Counted from the first letter of the stretch, positions 1-12,000 are shown. The stretch is DNA of 64,000 nucleotides from Hirudo medicinalis (GCA_011800805.1 MPNW01000778.1:25528-89527), one strand, 5' to 3'. Notes: generated by a model not told the origin, from the sequence alone. Made by a program: numbers and translations.

Positions 1-90
1 ATTTATATTTTAATTAAATAATTTTTTATTTTAATTTTTAGACAAAACATTTCTTTGACAAAATTTAAATCAAACAAACCTCTCGAACAG

Positions 91-2619
91 AGCATCGTCA
101 TAACGTCGGGAATGCTGATCGGTTCCATGTTGTGCGCCTGGTATGTGTCGCAGAGGATAGGAGGGTTCACTGTGGGAGATTACGTCCTATTTGCCTCTTA
201 CGTCATTCAACTTTACGCACCCCTCAACTGGTTTGGAACCTATTACAGGTGACATGATAAGCTTGTATTATTATTATTATAATTATTATTATTATATTAT
301 TACAGGTGACAAGATACAAGATGAGCTTGTATTATTATTATTGTAGTATTGTGTTATTGGAGACAATGTTGTCGACTGCAACATGGTATTGTTTGGTCGT
401 TCTTAATGCCGATGGGCTTGATAGTTATATAACTGATATTGATAACGTAATTGAGCCAGCTACTTCATTTTTCTTCATTCATTGCATTATGCAAATAGCC
501 ACACAAACACAAGCCACTGGCTACTGATTTATGGATGTGCTTGGAAAAATTGAAGTTATCCAAAAATTCATCACAGGGAAAAATTATTTGCTCTGAACCA
601 GAGATGGCGCCAAATCGCAATAATTGCAAAAGATTTTAACAATTTTACGCATTTTTAACTTAATATAAATAATAAAATTAAGATTTTAAAATCATGTAAT
701 TATATGAAAAATATAAAAATATAATAACAATAAAATATTTATTATTTTAGAAAGTCATTAAAAATACTTGATATTCAGAATGATCCAGCAGTCTTTCATT
801 GACATGGAAAACATGTTTGATTTGCTTCAGGAGGAGAAAGAGGTCTCCATTTGTTTAAATTGTTTTAAAAAAATTAATAATACAAGTTGAGTCACTAATC
901 ATTCAAATGATTATTTCGATGCAATTAATTCATCCAACTTGCTTCTGCCATGAATGCATCGTGATTTTACAGGTCAAGGACGATGATTATGCATTAGCCC
1001 TGGTCGTCAAGAGCGGTCAAATTGAGTTCAACAATGTGTCTTTTCACTATAGGCCCGAGTGAGTTCGGCAGTGGATAGTGAAAAAAAGCAAAATTTAGCA
1101 AAATTAAGTCGTTTCTTAATTCATTATTTGTTTCTCCCAGGAAACCGATCCTGAAGAACGTGTCGTTTGTCGTTCCACCCGGTAAGACCTACGCACTTGT
1201 CGGTCCTTCGGGAGCTGGAAAGAGCACCATAATCAGACTCCTGTTCAGGTTCTATGACGTCCAGTCTGGAAATATACTCATCGATGGACAGGATATTAGC
1301 AAGGTGAACAATGAGATTGATTATTGAAACAGTATTTTTTTAATATCAATATTTTTGATTATCAATGTTTTTGTATATCAATGTTTTTGATTATCAATGT
1401 TTTTGTATATCAATGTTTTTTGAATATGAGTGTGGTTGTTGTTGATTGTTTAAGGGAAATATTTGGTTATTGGTTGTGGAATGCTTATCATTGATTGTCC
1501 CAAGCTTGGTTTTAATGTTTAACTATTTCTGAAGTTCTATGGCTCTCTTTTTGATTGTGTTTATCAGGTTAAACAGAACTCTTTGAGATCCACTATTGGC
1601 GTTGTGCCGCAGGATACGGTCCTCTTCAACAATGACATCGAGTGAGACTTTTGTGAACCACTGGCTTGGAATGATTTTTTAAATTTTAAAATATTAAATA
1701 AATCAAGTAAAATAATTAAAATATAAACTGATGGTAATGAAAGGTACAATATAAAGTATGGAAGAGTCGGTGCTACCTTCGAAGAAATTCAGGAAGCAGC
1801 AAAGGTGGCTGAAATTCATGACAGGATTTTGTCCTTTCCTGATGGTCAGTTTATCCAGTTTATCCTCAAATGATTCTATTCAGAATAATAAGAGTCACAA
1901 AATTGAAACAAAACTTTATTTCAATAAATAATTATGAAACAAATGAGTAGAATAGACTTGATTTTGTGATAATTTTAATTATAGTTATTCTTGGTAGGTT
2001 ACAGAACCATGGTTGGTGAGAGAGGTTTGAAGTTGAGTGGAGGTGAGAAGCAGAGAGTGGCAATTGCAAGGACTGTACTCAAAGCACCAATCTTTGTCCT
2101 ACTTGATGAGGTTGATCACTTGTAACCACAAATCAANNNNNNNNNNNGCTGGTATCTCTTTAAAATTGACACTTGTCGTCTGCATGAAAAGGCTACCTCA
2201 GCCCTGGACACACAAACTGAGAGACAGATCCAGACTTCCTTGTCCAAAGTTTGTGAGAACAGAACCACAATCATTGTTGCCCACAGACTGTCTACGATCA
2301 TCCATGCAGACAAAATAATTGTGCTCAAAGATGGATCCATTGTTGAGAGTGGCAGGTACTTGATCCATGATTACAGGTGGAATGAAGTTGTGTCATGTTG
2401 TTGTTATTGTTATTGTGCAGGCATGAAGAGTTGCTGCAGAATGAAGGAGGTGTTTACGCAGACATGTGGAACCAGCAGCTCACAAAGCATGAAGACCAGG
2501 AAAACGGTGCACCGGCAAGTAAAGTTGATGCTACTGTTGTTCCGCTGGACGATCTTAATACCACTGACAACAATCCCAGCACTAACAACATCGAAAATGG
2601 ACCATATTTCTTGGTTTAA
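91..2619 (+). CDS. ABCB6: ABCB6/HMT-1-like ABC half-transporter, copy 1 (5' partial)
   Basis: Nine exons: 91-248, 779-842, 973-1058, 1141-1303, 1568-1641, 1744-1844, 1998-2110, 2192-2355, 2421-2619. All junctions are GT-AG and the joined frame (373 residues) is open to the stop at 2619. It begins in the last part of the membrane domain, then gives a full nucleotide-binding domain: Walker [10 protein letters not shown] (exon 1141), Q-loop PQDTVLFN (exon 1568), signature LSGGEKQR and Walker B FVLLDE (exon 1998), H-loop AHRLST (exon 2192). Motif order and the membrane-domain text [25 protein letters not shown] fit ABCB6/HMT-1 half-transporters, which move porphyrins or metal-thiol conjugates across organelle or vacuolar membranes. 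The N-terminal half lies before the window. The tail after MWNQQL is longer and more Asn/Thr-rich than in copy 2. An 11-base gap (2137-2147) lies in an intron. Confidence 0.93.
1342..1421. repeat. Short tandem repeat in ABCB6 copy 1 intron
   Basis: Repeated unit of the form atcaatgtttttgatt / atcaatgtttttgtat, about 18 bases long and roughly four copies. It lies in the intron between exons 1141-1303 and 1568-1641 and is absent from the matching intron of copy 2. Confidence 0.85.
2137..2147. other. Assembly gap (11 N) in an ABCB6 intron
   Basis: Eleven N bases in the intron 2111-2191. The matching intron of copy 2 has a single N (7952) at the same point, so the two copies may have been cross-assembled here. 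Confidence 0.95.
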
Positions 2620-3649
2620 TCTCACTTCTTAGATTCTCTGGCTTAATGATCGACCTTGAGTTCGCACTTGACTTGTTTTACAAAATTCTCGACTAACAGT
2701 AGGAATTGTCTTATCTTTACCCGACCTTCCTTGTTAGGTGATGATTCGTCTCGTGAACTTTGCAGCTTGTGCTTGATTAATCTTTATTGATTTTAACTAC
2801 CTAACTGTTAATGACTTGTAAAACTTTATTTTTGTTTTTCACATGCTGGTTAAAGTGGTGTAGTTGCTGTTTCAGGAGTTGCAGATCACTCTGCATCTAT
2901 GGTGTATCTTCCCTCAAGGAATGTTTTTAAAAAGGAATTCATGAGGAAAAAACTATTACTGCCTGTTTGATTTTACACGAATGTTCCTTGGGATGATTTT
3001 CCATTTACACTGTTTACCTCTAGATTTTGAATGGATGTCAGGCTGGATTGATGGTCACTTTTACCACTCGCCATTTAACGGTCGGAGCCAAGGGCCTGGT
3101 ATCCACCCGATCTCCGATATATTTGAATACATAATTTGTTTTGTTTTAATTTTATGACTCTTATTATTCTGAATAGAATCATTTGCTTTAACGAATCGAG
3201 ATTGAATCTATTTTATTTAGAGCAGATGCCGGTCTAAAATGTGTTTCTAAGAAATGTCAGCCTGCAAACTTAGTTGTAATTGGGACGTAATTAAACAAAA
3301 CTCGTTTTTAAGGTTTGTGCGCTGAGCGTCAGATGTGAAGCCAAAAATGTGTTGCTCCTCATCTGGACATTTTTAGGTCTTCGAAATAGCTAAAGCTTAC
3401 TAATAGCTTATATATTGGCTAAAGTTTATTTGCTCATTAAAATTAAAGTACTTATTTATTATTTGTTCCTAATGCCCCAAGGGCGCATTAAACGACGAAC
3501 AACAACCTCATTTTGTAAACAAGCAGTTTTTTTTTTATCACCTGAGTTATATTGTTAACTCATAGCCTTCGTTGGAAGCTTGAATAAAATTATAGTTTGC
3601 GGTGAATTAGAATTACTTACAGTCACCAAGAATTGTATGCATAAGAGCC
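2620..3649 (+). other. Spacer / 3' UTR between the two ABCB6 copies
   Basis: No exon is recognised between the stop of copy 1 and the start of copy 2. An AATAAA lies near 3582, about 65 bases before the next start codon, so the copy 1 transcript could extend across most of the spacer. Around 3475-3500 is a short stretch typical of dispersed repeats (ccaagggcgcattaaac). Confidence 0.5.
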
Positions 3650-6600
3650 ATGGTAACTTTTTGTAACTCTGAGGCAGATATAACCCCCCTATGGATTTGG
3701 GGGGGATTTTCACCATGTTTCTTTTACATAGTTTTTCCAACAACCCATTTGATAATTGTAATAATCTCAGGAGTCTTTAGGCTTTCTTTCAAGCCAAGAT
3801 TTTCGCCAAGAATCAGATTAAATGAACTTTTGAAGTTCTGGCTTATTAGATTTTACCTCATGGTTTTTGTAGTTCTGATAATGCATCCTTTGTTAGAACT
3901 AGGTCTGGAAGCTTTAATCAACAAGAGCGTTTTTGGGTAGTAATTTTTATTTAAATGAATTTGTATAAAGTTTTAATATTATATTCACTTTAATAATATT
4001 TTTATAATATTTTTATTCACTGCAGGTACCAGCTCATCTGCTGCTTTTCCAGCAGTTGTTCATGGTTAATATCTTTATTGATAATGGTTGTTGATCTAAA
4101 ACGGATGGCTAACCATGAGCATGCGAAAAGTCACAGCTGGGCTATGCTTGTACCAATAACACTGGCATTCATTATTGAAAACCTAAAGTTTATGTCATTC
4201 TCCAGTGAATTGTGGTTCTTTATTAAGAGGAGGTCTGCTTGTTTCTGGCAGAGTTGTGAATCTTTTTCTCCCAATTTATTACAAAAAAATAGGTAAGCTG
4301 AAAACATATCATGCTGGCTTCTGCATTGTTACAGATTAAATGGGTTGTTTTTCATCCTAGTTGAAAGTTTGACACCAAACAACCGCACCTCTGGAGCAGA
4401 CATCAATGAACAACCTTCTGATGTCGAGTTCCGATGGGACTACATACTCACCTATTTGGCACTGTGGTTCCTTCAAGGGGGAGGATTGGGTTTGTTAAAA
4501 TCAACAATCGATTAGTCGACATTAATGTAGTTCATTTATATAGCACCATATGCATAGCGTCAGAGGCGCTTCTTGTTAACCATTTATATGGCGCTCCTTC
4601 CAAAGGGCGCTTGTGGTTCGAACACGACACATTACGACTGTTGCCATTACCGCCGTATGCAGGAACGCAACCCATTTGGCCAACCTGCACGCCATTAGCA
4701 AACTAGCATCTTAAATGATAGATATTTGTGCAATTTAGGATCTGTAGGGTTCCTGAATGGCCTAAGGTCTTTCCTTTGGACGTGGGTTCAACAGTATGCC
4801 ATCAGAACTACAGAGGTTCAACTTTTCAGTCACTTGCATTCGTTAGTGAAATATCTTTGGAATGATCAAATATATAGCAGAATGAGTTCTTTTGAAGGCA
4901 GCTTTTTGAAAATCTATATCTTCCTGTTATGGATCAATTTTGATAATGATGTTGCATACAAAATGTTGCTGAAAGTATGTTTGAACCAAAACAGGTTATC
5001 CCTGAGGTGGCACATGAGCAGAAAGACCGGTGAAGTTCTCAGGATTGTGGATAGAGGAACAACCAGTGTCAACAACTTGCTTAAGTGCTCGAGCATTATT
5101 TTAACAAATAAATAAACTAGTCTTGCAGAATGTTATTGTTTATAATTTTTATTTTAATGTTTAATAAATGAAATTTGGAGAACAAAAATGTGCATGTAAT
5201 GAATAAAATTTCCACTGTTCTTCAGCTACATGATCTTCAATGTCATGCCTACAATTACTGATGTCATCATTGCCATCATCTTCTTCCTGATATCATTTAA
5301 TAATTGGTTTGCCATCATCATTTTTGTCACAATGTCCATCTACCTTGGTGAGGTTACTAAAAGATTGTTTTTGGTTAAAATGGTAGAATTTTAATAATAC
5401 AACAGTAATTGTTGCTTTTTGACAACATATTTAGTAAAAGCATACATTAATTTAGATTAAAATACATTCAATATCCTGAATCAGCAATCTGTTTTGTTCA
5501 AATTCTGTTTCTTCTCCTCTAGTGGTCACAATAGCTGTCACAGAATGGAGGACAAAGTTCAGGAAGAGAATGAACAAATTGGACAACGAGATGAATGCAA
5601 GAGCTGTCGATTCTCTCCTCAATTTTGAAACTGTTAGGTTTATGATTTGTAACTTTTGAAAATCATTGGAATTTAAATTTAAGATTTTCATTGAATCTTT
5701 TGTTTTACATGATGAAGGTAAAATATTATGGAGCTGAGGATTTTGAGGTGGGGAGGTATAAGGAAGCATTTAAAGATTTCCAGGTAATGAATTTCTTATG
5801 ATTTAAAATTCCCTGTTTAATTTATGATGTTACATTTAAAAGAAAAACTTCTTGTCATATGCATGTCATATGGTAAATATGAATCTGCTGTCTTTTAGAA
5901 AGCAGAGTGGATTAGCAACTCAACATCAAATCTTCTAGACTTTCTTCAGGTTAAATAATAAAAATAAAATTTTTAATTCCTGTTCTAGCAGTTAATTTTA
6001 ACTTCACAGATATTGTAATAATTTGTAGAACATAGTCATAACAGGAGGAATGTTGGTGGGGTCGTTGCTCTCAGCCTGGTATGTCTCCAAATCAAAACTG
6101 ACCGTTGGAGATTATGTCCTCTTTGCTTCCTATATGATACAACTCTGTTCTCCTCTCAATAGCTTTGGAACTTACTACAGGTTGCTTGATGGTGTTTATA
6201 ATTCTTATTTTGGATTATTTATTACTGGATTATATTTACAAAAAATAATATTTGACTTGTTTTTAACCTCATTAAACAAAGAATGATACAAAAGTCTCTC
6301 ATTGACATGGACAACATGTTTGAACTTCTTGATGTTGAACATGAGGTTTGATTTTCATGAATAAAATATATTATAAAACTTATAAAATATTGATAATATT
6401 TTTAATTTAGCTATTGTCACAGTGAAGCAAATATTGTTAAGTCTAATCTAATGCATCATTCTCAAAACCAAATTGGCATCTTTGTAGTTGTATTTATGGG
6501 CTACCAGAGAGCATAATCTATTGCAATGTTTTTTACAGGTGAAAGATGTTGACAATGCACCTGATCTGTCAGTCACTGAGGGACAAATAGAATTTAAAAA

Positions 6601-8358
6601 CATTTCATTTCACTACCGACCAGAGTAAGCTTTGATACTTGCTTTTGATACAAAAACTTTTTGTAACAAAATCTGCATAGACTCGTTAGATGACAATTCT
6701 TTTTGTAAAAATTTCCATTTAGTTAATCACTAATTTTAAAGGGTTATTATTATTATTATTAAAATTGACAAATGCGTGCAGCATGCAGGTTGGCCGAATG
6801 GGTTGTGTTCCTGCATATGGTCGTAATAGCAACAGTTATAATGTGTTGTGTTCACAACCCAGCCTGCACTGCCAGGGAGCGCCCTGGGGTAGGGGCGCTA
6901 TATAAATGGTGGATCGATTAACATCCATTAGCCTTCACATCCCATTTGGATACAAAAGGCACTCAAAAGATCGGCTAAATACAAAAATAAAAACTTTTTC
7001 AGCAAAGAAATCCTGAAGAACATGTCGTTTGTCGTTCCACCCGGTAAGACCTACGCACTCGTCGGTCCTTCGGGAGCTGGTAAGAGCACCATAATCAGAC
7101 TCCTGTTCAGGTTCTATGACGTCCAGTCTGGAAATATACTCATCGATGGACAGGATATTAGCAAGGTGGAACATTGACAGATTTCAGGATTTTTTTTAAA
7201 AATAAATGTTAAATTTATTAAATATGTTGAATTATATATTATTTTATATTTTAAAAACTGTCACAAATAATATTTCAGGTAAGGCAGAAGTCATTGAGAA
7301 GTTTCATAGGTGTGGTACCACAAGATACTGTTCTCTTTAACAATGATATCGAGTAGGATATTTTTTTAATAATATTTTGTGTTAAAATTTGTGTATAATT
7401 ATTTGCATTATCTTTGAATTATAAATCATAATACCATTGCATTTCAATTCAAATATTGATAATATTCTGAAGAACCATTATTAATATATTGTTACATAAT
7501 ATGTCTTAGGTACAACATCAAGTATGGAAAGGTAAGATCCACATTTGAGGAGATACAAAATGCTGCGAAAGTTGCTGAAATTCATGACAGGATTTTATCA
7601 TTTCCAGATGGTTGGTCTTGAAATTATGTGAATACAAAAATGCATTTTTATAATTGAACGAATAAGAAATATTGCATTGTGTAACAAACATTATGTAATT
7701 ATTGTAATTGCCTACTCTGTTATTATGAATAAATAAAAACATTGTAGTTATGGAAATATATTTCACATAAGTAGTAATATAGAATTCTCAATCTGTATCT
7801 CATTTTTAACAGGTTATGGAACTTTGGTTGGTGAGAGAGGTTTGAAGTTGAGTGGAGGTGAGAAGCAGAGAGTGGCAATTGCAAGGACTGTACTCAAAGC
7901 ACCAATCTTTGTCCTACTTGATGAGGTTGATCACTTGTAACCACAAATCAANGCTGGTATCTCTTTAAAATTGACACTTGTCGTCTGCATGAAAAGGCTA
8001 CCTCAGCCCTGGACACACAAACTGAGAGACAGATCCAGACTTCCTTGTCCAAAGTTTGTGAGAACAGAACCACAATCATCGTTGCCCACAGACTGTCTAC
8101 GATCATCCATGCAGACAAAATAATTGTGCTGAAAGATGGATCCATTGTTGAGAGTGGCAGGTACTTGATCCATGATTACAGGTGGAATGAAGTTGTGTCA
8201 TGTTGTTGTTGATGTTGTTATTGTTGTTGTGCAGGCATGAAGAGTTGCTGCAGAACGAAGGAGGTGTTTATGCAGACATGTGGAACCAGCAGCTCACAAA
8301 ACTTGAGGACCAAGATGAACATAATTTAAATAATGTTAACATGCTTGAAGTGGCCTAA
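3650..8358 (+). CDS. ABCB6: ABCB6/HMT-1-like ABC half-transporter, copy 2 (frame break in exon 2)
   Basis: Eighteen exons: 3650-3936, 4026-4292, 4361-4489, 4739-4841, 4995-5084, 5226-5347, 5523-5632, 5718-5783, 5899-5949, 6029-6180, 6282-6345, 6539-6624, 7003-7165, 7279-7352, 7510-7610, 7813-7925, 7997-8160, 8235-8358. The start is set by ATG 3650 in a GCCATGG context and by the ABCB6-like N-terminus (MVT, then G-SPCFFY), i.e. the extra N-terminal membrane domain. Core motifs: [30 protein letters not shown], Walker [37 protein letters not shown]. Expected role: ATP-driven export of porphyrin or metal-thiol conjugates from an organelle or vacuole membrane. Phases agree at every junction, but exon 2 changes frame near 4230 and about 80-95 residues of the family (end of the N-terminal membrane domain, linker, start of the core) are missing there. 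It may be a pseudogene, an assembly error or an unusual splice. Confidence 0.88.
4530..4692 (-). mobile_element. tRNA-derived SINE-like repeat, copy A (intron of ABCB6 copy 2)
   Basis: Read on the - strand it starts gtgcaggttggccaaatggg, a tRNA A-box-like element, followed about 50 bases on by gtgttcgaaccac, a B-box-like element, and then paired 'gcgccatataaatgg' / 'agcgtcagaggcgc' blocks. Related copies are at 6776-6995 and 11136-11275 and shorter pieces at 17587-17640, 41090-41125 and 42597-42616. It is inserted in the intron 4490-4738. Confidence 0.7.
6776..6995 (+). mobile_element. tRNA-derived SINE-like repeat, copy B (ends next to a splice acceptor)
   Basis: Same family as 4530-4692: A-box-like ggttggccgaatgggtt, B-box-like gtgttcacaaccc, a gcgccctgg / ggggcgctatataaatgg block, and a 3' end 'aagatcggctaaatacaaaa' shared with the copy at 11136. 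It occupies most of the intron 6625-7002; the matching intron of ABCB6 copy 1 is only 82 bases, so this is a later insertion. Confidence 0.72.
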
Positions 8359-9584
8359 AACATTAATAATATATTTACAATGCTTCGAGATTTTTGCCAA
8401 TGCCAAGATCACCTGTTAATGTGTTTTTAGGAATGAGCAAATCTAATTCGGTGAGAATTGGTCAGTAATTTGTTTGCATTTAATGCCACTTTCTATGCAA
8501 ATAATTCTTTTTAAATTAATTCGTTTTTATTTTATCTCCATTTTGTCAGCATGGACTGCTGGAAGCAAGAGTTTTATTAACGAGACTAAACACCATTTCA
8601 GCCTGTGGAACAGCCAAGTGCAAAATGAAAACTGAATATCCAATCAAGAATCAGATAAAAATAATGAAGAATGGTTTAGCTATATGGGAGGCCATTTCTG
8701 TTCACTTAACATTTTCAATTATAGGCTCTCAAGTTTTCAGTAAGGGCTATAATCATAGAGATGGGCAGTCAATAATTTAGGCATGATCGGGATGGGCCAC
8801 CTCACCATAGAGGGCCTCCACCAACCAAATAAAAACATTTCGACTTGCATTTAAGATTTATTGCAGTCGCAAATGACGCGTGTACTCAAAGGATCCTCAC
8901 CCGGATTGTCGGACTCTAGGTGAGACAATCGATCACTTCACATCGATGTGCGAAGTCTATTCTTTATGAGTTTCATCTTTAAGAACGAACGATCCTCAGT
9001 AAAATTGCTGACCAATAGCACAGGTACGGAGTGCTATCTCCATGTCGGAAGCGATCCCTGAGCTGAAACACATCCAATGTCACATTCGTGAGAAGTCAAA
9101 TGAGGTGGCTTATTCAAAAGGTGTATTTGATTTATTTTGTAAGACCTGAAAAGAATTATTATCTTTATATTCCTTAAAACTACTATCACTAAGCACTTTA
9201 ACTCTTGCTATCATTAACTAGGTACTTTGCTGATAGTAACGCATGCACTTCAAAAAAGAAATAAATAAATGAAATGAAACAAAATCAACGTCACAAAAAT
9301 CATCGAACAAAATTGTTGTACTGTGATGAGGCAATATCCATGAAATACTGACTGTTGTAAACCTATCAAATTTAAGCGATATATTGACCGTTAATCCTAC
9401 AATCTTATAAGATAATATAATAATATATAAGATAATATAACAATCTTATAATCTTATTAATCTTATCATTTATGAGAAGCTTATCATGGGTTCAAATTAA
9501 AACGAATTTGCTTTTCAACCTTTCAATCAACGCATTGGATGACAGTTCTCAGTCATTTTGTAATTAGTTACTAATCTTACTACT
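8359..9584. other. Spacer after ABCB6 copy 2, no gene recognised
   Basis: No supported exon. 8780-9130 is richer in G+C than its surroundings and may be an old repeat, but neither strand gives a recognisable protein. 9400-9475 is a short tandem array of aatcttataagataatat-type units. Confidence 0.5.
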
Positions 9585-9590
9585 CTGGAA

Positions 9591-10362
9591 TTAATATTTT
9601 GCAGTTCTCGCAAGACGTCGTCAAGCATTGCAGGAGTCAATGCATGAGAAATGAGTGGAATCTGAAATGGGGCTTCAAAAGGAAATCAAAACAGCTTTAA
9701 TCATTCTCCTTTAAGCCTAGAAATAAAACTTTGTGATCTACTTGGATTAATTTCTTGAGGAAGAGGAGCTCGTTGCCAACGTCCTGGTACTGGATGAAGC
9801 GGAGTCAGATGAGGGAGAGTGCTGAAAGGGTTTAAAATTGTCGTATTTAGCGTGCTGATTTAGCTCGGACGGTTGAGTTCCGTAACAACATCATAATGAC
9901 ATAGCAAAATAACAATAGCAATATCCATAATAACAGCAAAATAACAGCAAAATAACAGCAACGTAACAAGCAGCATTCGCATGGTTTGTTTTAATAGATT
10001 TTCACCCTTATGTAGAAATCACATTTAAATTTTTGTTGTTACTACAAAAAATCATCGAATTCCTTCAAGCCAAATAAATCTATTAATAAAGTGAAAAAAA
10101 TATAAAAAAAAAACATTTTATGAAAGTACACCTTTGTAACTTGTTTGTACCTGCTGTGAGTGTGAAGACTCAGCTAAAAACGGTTTTGTCTCCCGGAGGA
10201 CAGCTTTAAGCCATACTGCAGCCAATCAATGAGAACATCAACGTATTTCCATTGACTTCTACTGATTGCAACATTATCCCGTTGGTGATTGAAAGGTGGG
10301 GACTCCATGTAAGCTCCACGTTGAGACGTGATTTCTTCCAGGCGATTGGTTAAATCATTTCG
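9591..10362 (-). pseudogene. Relic of a fifth CAP-like secreted protein gene
   Basis: Three exon-like blocks match the neighbouring cluster. Block 10362 to 10174 reads NDLTNRLEEITSQRG then KYVDVLIDWLQYG, like the domain exons NNRLEDECLR and KFVDIL of the gene at 20028-23523. Block 9831 to 9740 is a Pro/Ser/Thr-rich linker. Block 9666 to 9591 reads HALTPAMLDDVLRELQN, the counterpart of HALTPEMFHGILRELRS (gene at 25346-28030) and YALTPDMFQDLLNQL (gene at 14581-17212). Upstream, 10720-10860 matches the 5' flanks of the intact genes. No signal-peptide exon and no second-half exons were found, and the linker does not join the next block in phase, so this is read as a decayed copy. Confidence 0.55.
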
Positions 10363-10905
10363 CTTAAATGAAATTTAATACGTTCAAAATATGGTTGCTA
10401 ATTTTCAGGTAAGTTTAACAATGATTCTTAGACGAACCAACGGTAAAATTATGTTTTATTATTTGAATATGACTCGTTTCAGGTTGTATCTGTCAAGTTT
10501 ATTTCATTCAACCCTTCAAAATATTAAATAAATGAAGAATCAATATTTCTCATTAGCTTCCTGATCATCGTATGAAAAATAATTTCTATGATGTGTTCCT
10601 CAAACTCGTCCATAGGAGAGCAATTCAATTTTTTATGAAATTACTATTTCAATGTAATCAAGTGTATTTTTTAAGCTACCTGGTTGCTTGAGTGTTTGAC
10701 GTAAAACCAATTTCCAGGAAATCCCGTTTGCCACCTCTTTTGAGAAAATGCTTCCTCAGACGTAAAAACCATCTTGTTTAATTTGCACATAGGATAAATA
10801 CCTATTAATGCTTATTAAAATAAATACCATTATTTCATTCCCACGACCAGTCAGATATTGGCATAATTATTTGAACAGTTATTTTTGATAAGTTGGGTAG
10901 CCGAT

Positions 10906-10945
10906 GATCGACCATAGTGCTTAGCAGATTGCACGGTGGTCGATC
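10906..10945. repeat. Imperfect inverted repeat (hairpin) in a GC-rich island
   Basis: gatcgaccatagtgc (10906-10920) and gcacggtggtcgatc (10931-10945) pair at 13 of 15 positions around a 10-base loop. It lies in a 10.9-11.05 kb patch much richer in G+C than its surroundings, directly before a SINE copy. Confidence 0.7.
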
Positions 10946-11135
10946 ACGGGGTTGGCCGCAGGTCGTAGGAGGGGTCGCGTCGACCAGGAGGTTGACGTTT
11001 TTTTGAATAATTTTGGATAAAGAGAGTATGGGTATGGGGTACAAGAGTGTGTGAGGGTCAAGGTTGGAGAGGGGGTGAGGTTTATATTTTCAAATTTCAA
11101 GTAAATTTCAATTTGAATTTATAAACATTTAAAAG

Positions 11136-11275
11136 TGCAGGTTAGTCCAATGGGTTGGGTTCTGCATGCGGCGGTAATGACAATAGTCGTAATGTGTCGC
11201 GTTCACAACCCAGGTTGTGTCTTCACATCCTATTGGAAAGATCGGCTAAATAGAAAAATATAAAAAAGAATTTTT
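11136..11275 (+). mobile_element. tRNA-derived SINE-like repeat, copy C (internally deleted)
   Basis: Matches 6776-6995 at both ends: gtgcaggttagtccaatggg at the 5' end and aagatcggctaaatagaaaa at the 3' end. The central gcgcc block is missing. Confidence 0.68.
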
Positions 11276-11923
11276 TCCCCCTTTAAAAATAGTTTTACGG
11301 TTTTTTTAATGATAAAGAAATAATTGAGGTAACTGTTATTAAAGATATTTTATAATAGTTGGTCAGACAGATTTGAGCAATTAAATGTGTCCTCGTCAGA
11401 AGCTATTTCTAGCGTCAGAGAGAATTTTGGAGAAGGAATGTCTGGTTTTTTATAAGCCATTTTTGTTTGCATTTAGTTCGCATAATTGAATTAGTTCAAT
11501 ATTTGAATTAACAGTTAAGAATTACTTACAAAATACAAAATAAATAAATAAAATACGAAATCTACAATAAACATTAAAAAGAACATGATATAAATAATTT
11601 ACAAGAAAAATAATAATAATGTTGAATATTCTTTAAAAATGTTACTGGACTCTTTAGAGGAGAGATTAAATGGAAATGATCTGCAGAAATCCAAGATCTC
11701 ACTAAATCATAGATGTGATTTCAAAAGTTGAAACTTTTATGAGCAAAAAAGGATGGTTGTAATTTTGAAATTGCTATATAATTAATTTATTTTTTGGCAC
11801 TGCTAATAATTTAAACTGTAATGATTTAAAATGCCTTTTTCAAATGAAGCCCTGTAACATTTTCCAAGTGTATTTCCCAAAAGTTTACTTCACTAATAAC
11901 TACCAACAATCATCGTCTAATTA

Positions 11924-12000
11924 ACCGGTTCTCAACCTTTCTAGTGCCGCGACCCCTCGAGGTCCTTTGCCATGCTGTGCCGACCCCCAATAAAATTGAT
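11924..12000 (+). mobile_element. hAT-like terminal inverted repeat fragment
   Basis: The text ggttctcaacctttctagtg followed by ccgcgacccct and gccgacccccaataaaatt resembles the ends of hAT-superfamily DNA transposons (terminus of the form CAG-GGTTCTCAACCT then a cgaccccc tract). No matching opposite end or transposase was found, so this is probably a fragment or a short non-autonomous copy. Confidence 0.45.
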
